Positions 6,280 to 6,750 of a DNA stretch of 6,750 nt are shown here, one piece after another. This stretch comes from Verrucomicrobiota bacterium. Its GTDB lineage: Bacteria > Verrucomicrobiota > Verrucomicrobiia > Verrucomicrobiales > Verrucomicrobiaceae. A program made the position numbers and the translations under genes. Positions within the stretch are counted from its first letter, which is position 1; every line of letters starts with the position of its first letter. The DNA lies in contig JAEYUU010000699.1 of NCBI GenBank assembly GCA_023429545.1, forward strand, positions 1 to 6,750. Direction: 5' to 3'. Below the pieces are notes generated by a model. The model was not told where the DNA came from. It saw only the letters and a list, made by a program, of their open reading frames with translations, and searched no databases.

Positions 6280-6332
6280 GAGGAGCCAAGAGGTCCAGCA
6301 TTGGCCGTGATTTCCCGGCGTTGCGGCTCCTC
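6280..6332 (+). other. Stem-loop after rex (possible transcript 3' end)
   Basis: GAGGAGCC at 6280-6287 pairs perfectly with GGCTCCTC at 6325-6332, starting two bases after the rex stop. Inside the loop a smaller GCCG (6304-6307)/CGGC (6316-6319) hairpin can form. No T-run follows, so it is not a textbook Rho-independent terminator. It may protect the 3' end or separate rex from the next gene. Confidence 0.4.
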
Positions 6333-6333
6333 C

Positions 6334-6361
6334 CTTGACTGTTAACCTTTGACCTTTGATT
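6334..6361 (+). repeat. Four degenerate 7-bp tandem repeats upstream of the 70-aa gene
   Basis: Four consecutive heptamers share a period of 7: CTTGACT (6334-6340), GTTAACC (6341-6347), TTTGACC (6348-6354), TTTGATT (6355-6361). They fill most of the gap before the ATG at 6368. The first contains a -35-like TTGACT (6335-6340), but the hexamer 17 nt later (6358-6363, GATTCT) is a poor -10. The block may be a promoter region, a protein-binding array or simple replication slippage. Confidence 0.4.
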
Positions 6362-6367
6362 CTCCCC

Positions 6368-6580
6368 ATGGACCGCCCCGCCGCCATTGCCCAGATCCGC
6401 GAAGCCGCGAAAAACATCGCGCTTCAGTTCATGAAAATTCATCCTGCGCTGCCCGGGCTCAATGATGCGGAAACCATGGGCGACTGCATCAAGGCACTGC
6501 ATGAGATGACCGTGCAGATCGAGATCATCAAGAAGAAGGTCGGCAAGCTGGAGCGGCAGGACGACAGCACGCTTCTTTAG
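6368..6580 (+). CDS. Small hypothetical helical protein (70 aa)
   Basis: I do not recognise this protein. From ATG 6368 it encodes 70 residues: a first amphipathic helix (about 4-24, AAIAQIREAAKNIALQFM), a proline break at HPALPG (25-30), and a second long helix (about 33-64) ending in a strongly charged IKKKVGKLERQDD stretch with coiled-coil character. There is one cysteine (C40), no signal peptide and no membrane span, so it is probably a cytoplasmic, possibly oligomeric, small protein. Coding status is supported by its amphipathic pattern and codon use like its neighbours. An alternative TTG start at 6356 would add only four residues (MILP). It lies 89 bp after rex on the same strand, with a stem-loop and a repeat block between, so separate transcription is possible. 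Confidence 0.7.
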   Translation: MDRPAAIAQIREAAKNIALQFMKIHPALPGLNDAETMGDCIKALHEMTVQIEIIKKKVGKLERQDDSTLL

Positions 6581-6593
6581 AGCGCGAGGTGCC

Positions 6594-6635
6594 GTCAGGC
6601 TGGAAGCCCAACGCCCACTGTCAGGCAGGATGCCT
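6594..6635. repeat. Twin hairpin direct repeat with compensatory changes
   Basis: Two 15-bp copies, GTCAGGCTGGAAGCC (6594-6608) and GTCAGGCAGGATGCC (6620-6634), match at 13 of 15 positions, 26 bp apart. Each folds as a hairpin with the identical loop GGA: GGCT/AGCC at 6598-6608 and AGGCA/TGCCT at 6623-6635. The only two differences are the paired bases T-A versus A-T, so the stem is preserved. They sit 14 bp after the 70-aa gene and end at the IS boundary. A REP-like dispersed intergenic element is the likely class. Confidence 0.55.
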
Positions 6636-6750
6636 AGAGCATTTTCTATTTAATTTGTCGCATAATTGGCGTGATGAAAGAAGTTGGCACAGTGATTGGG
6701 TGAGAACGAGTCCAAGGCCTGCGCGGTGGCTGCGTGCAAGCCTTCAAAGG
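6635..6750 (-). mobile_element. Edge of an IS630-family insertion sequence
   Basis: The transposase C-terminus on the minus strand ends at 6650, and the bases beyond it (6637 onward, GAGCATTTTC) look like a terminal inverted repeat next to a TA at 6635-6636. IS630/Tc1-mariner elements insert at and duplicate TA. The region is locally AT-rich compared with the surrounding GC-rich DNA. The other end lies outside the window, so the opposite inverted repeat cannot be seen. Confidence 0.6.
6650..6750 (-). CDS. IS630-family transposase, C-terminal 32 residues (runs off right edge)
   Basis: Reading the minus strand in from the right edge gives an open frame ending at TAA (6650-6652). Its last part is ALDSFSPNHCANFFHHANYA followed by TN. 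The pattern [aromatic]-SP-x-x-C-x-x-[FWY]-F-x-[HR]-A-x-Y is the usual C-terminal tail of IS630/Tc1-mariner DDE transposases. The catalytic DDE residues are further upstream, outside the window, so activity cannot be judged. The gene points toward the 70-aa protein (convergent). Confidence 0.7.
   Translation of the reverse strand, partial: FEGLHAATAQALDSFSPNHCANFFHHANYATN

Noticed and set aside
6356..6367. TTG at 6356 as start of the 70-aa protein
   Set aside because: It adds only four residues inside the heptamer array. The ATG at 6368 is the better codon and fits the promoter distance.
6620..6750. A plus-strand open frame through the right edge
   Set aside because: Its translation is Trp/Arg/Ser-rich without pattern, and it lies opposite the recognisable IS630 transposase tail.

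Overview
The window looks like chromosomal DNA of a high-GC, Gram-negative-type bacterium, most likely a member of the PVC group and probably Verrucomicrobiota. This placement is inferred from three things: the protein repertoire (a GYF_2-RDD protein, B-box-like zinc modules on membrane proteins, and a lipoprotein with a LamG/DUF1080-like C-terminus), the weak or absent Shine-Dalgarno sites, and the style of the intergenic DNA. No rRNA, tRNA or CRISPR array is visible.

Left part (1-3395, minus strand): five tightly spaced genes that look like one operon reading off the left edge. In transcription order they are a GYF_2-RDD membrane protein, a 216-aa zinc-ribbon membrane protein, a 356-aa polytopic membrane protein, a 109-aa B-box zinc-finger protein with one membrane span, and the N-terminal 119 residues of another membrane protein. 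Gaps are 32, 14, 30 and 42 bp. None has a known substrate. Together they look like an uncharacterised inner-membrane assembly with cytoplasmic zinc and proline-binding modules.

Middle part (3500-5537): a minus-strand lipoprotein with a C-terminal jelly-roll-like region, a minus-strand EVE-domain protein (thymocyte nuclear protein 1 family), and, starting only 20 bp away in the opposite direction, an exported SGNH/GDSL hydrolase.

Right part (5538-6750): the NADH/NAD+-sensing repressor Rex. An 18-bp Rex-box-like palindrome overlaps its GTG start and a plausible -10 element, suggesting an autoregulated and possibly leaderless transcript. Rex is followed by a stem-loop, a block of 7-bp repeats and an unknown 70-aa helical protein. 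After that come two hairpins whose stems differ by compensatory changes, and then the edge of an IS630-family insertion sequence whose transposase C-terminus reads in from the right edge on the minus strand. The most original signals are the rex control region, the covarying twin hairpins abutting the IS, and the intact and decayed copies of one zinc module inside the left operon.
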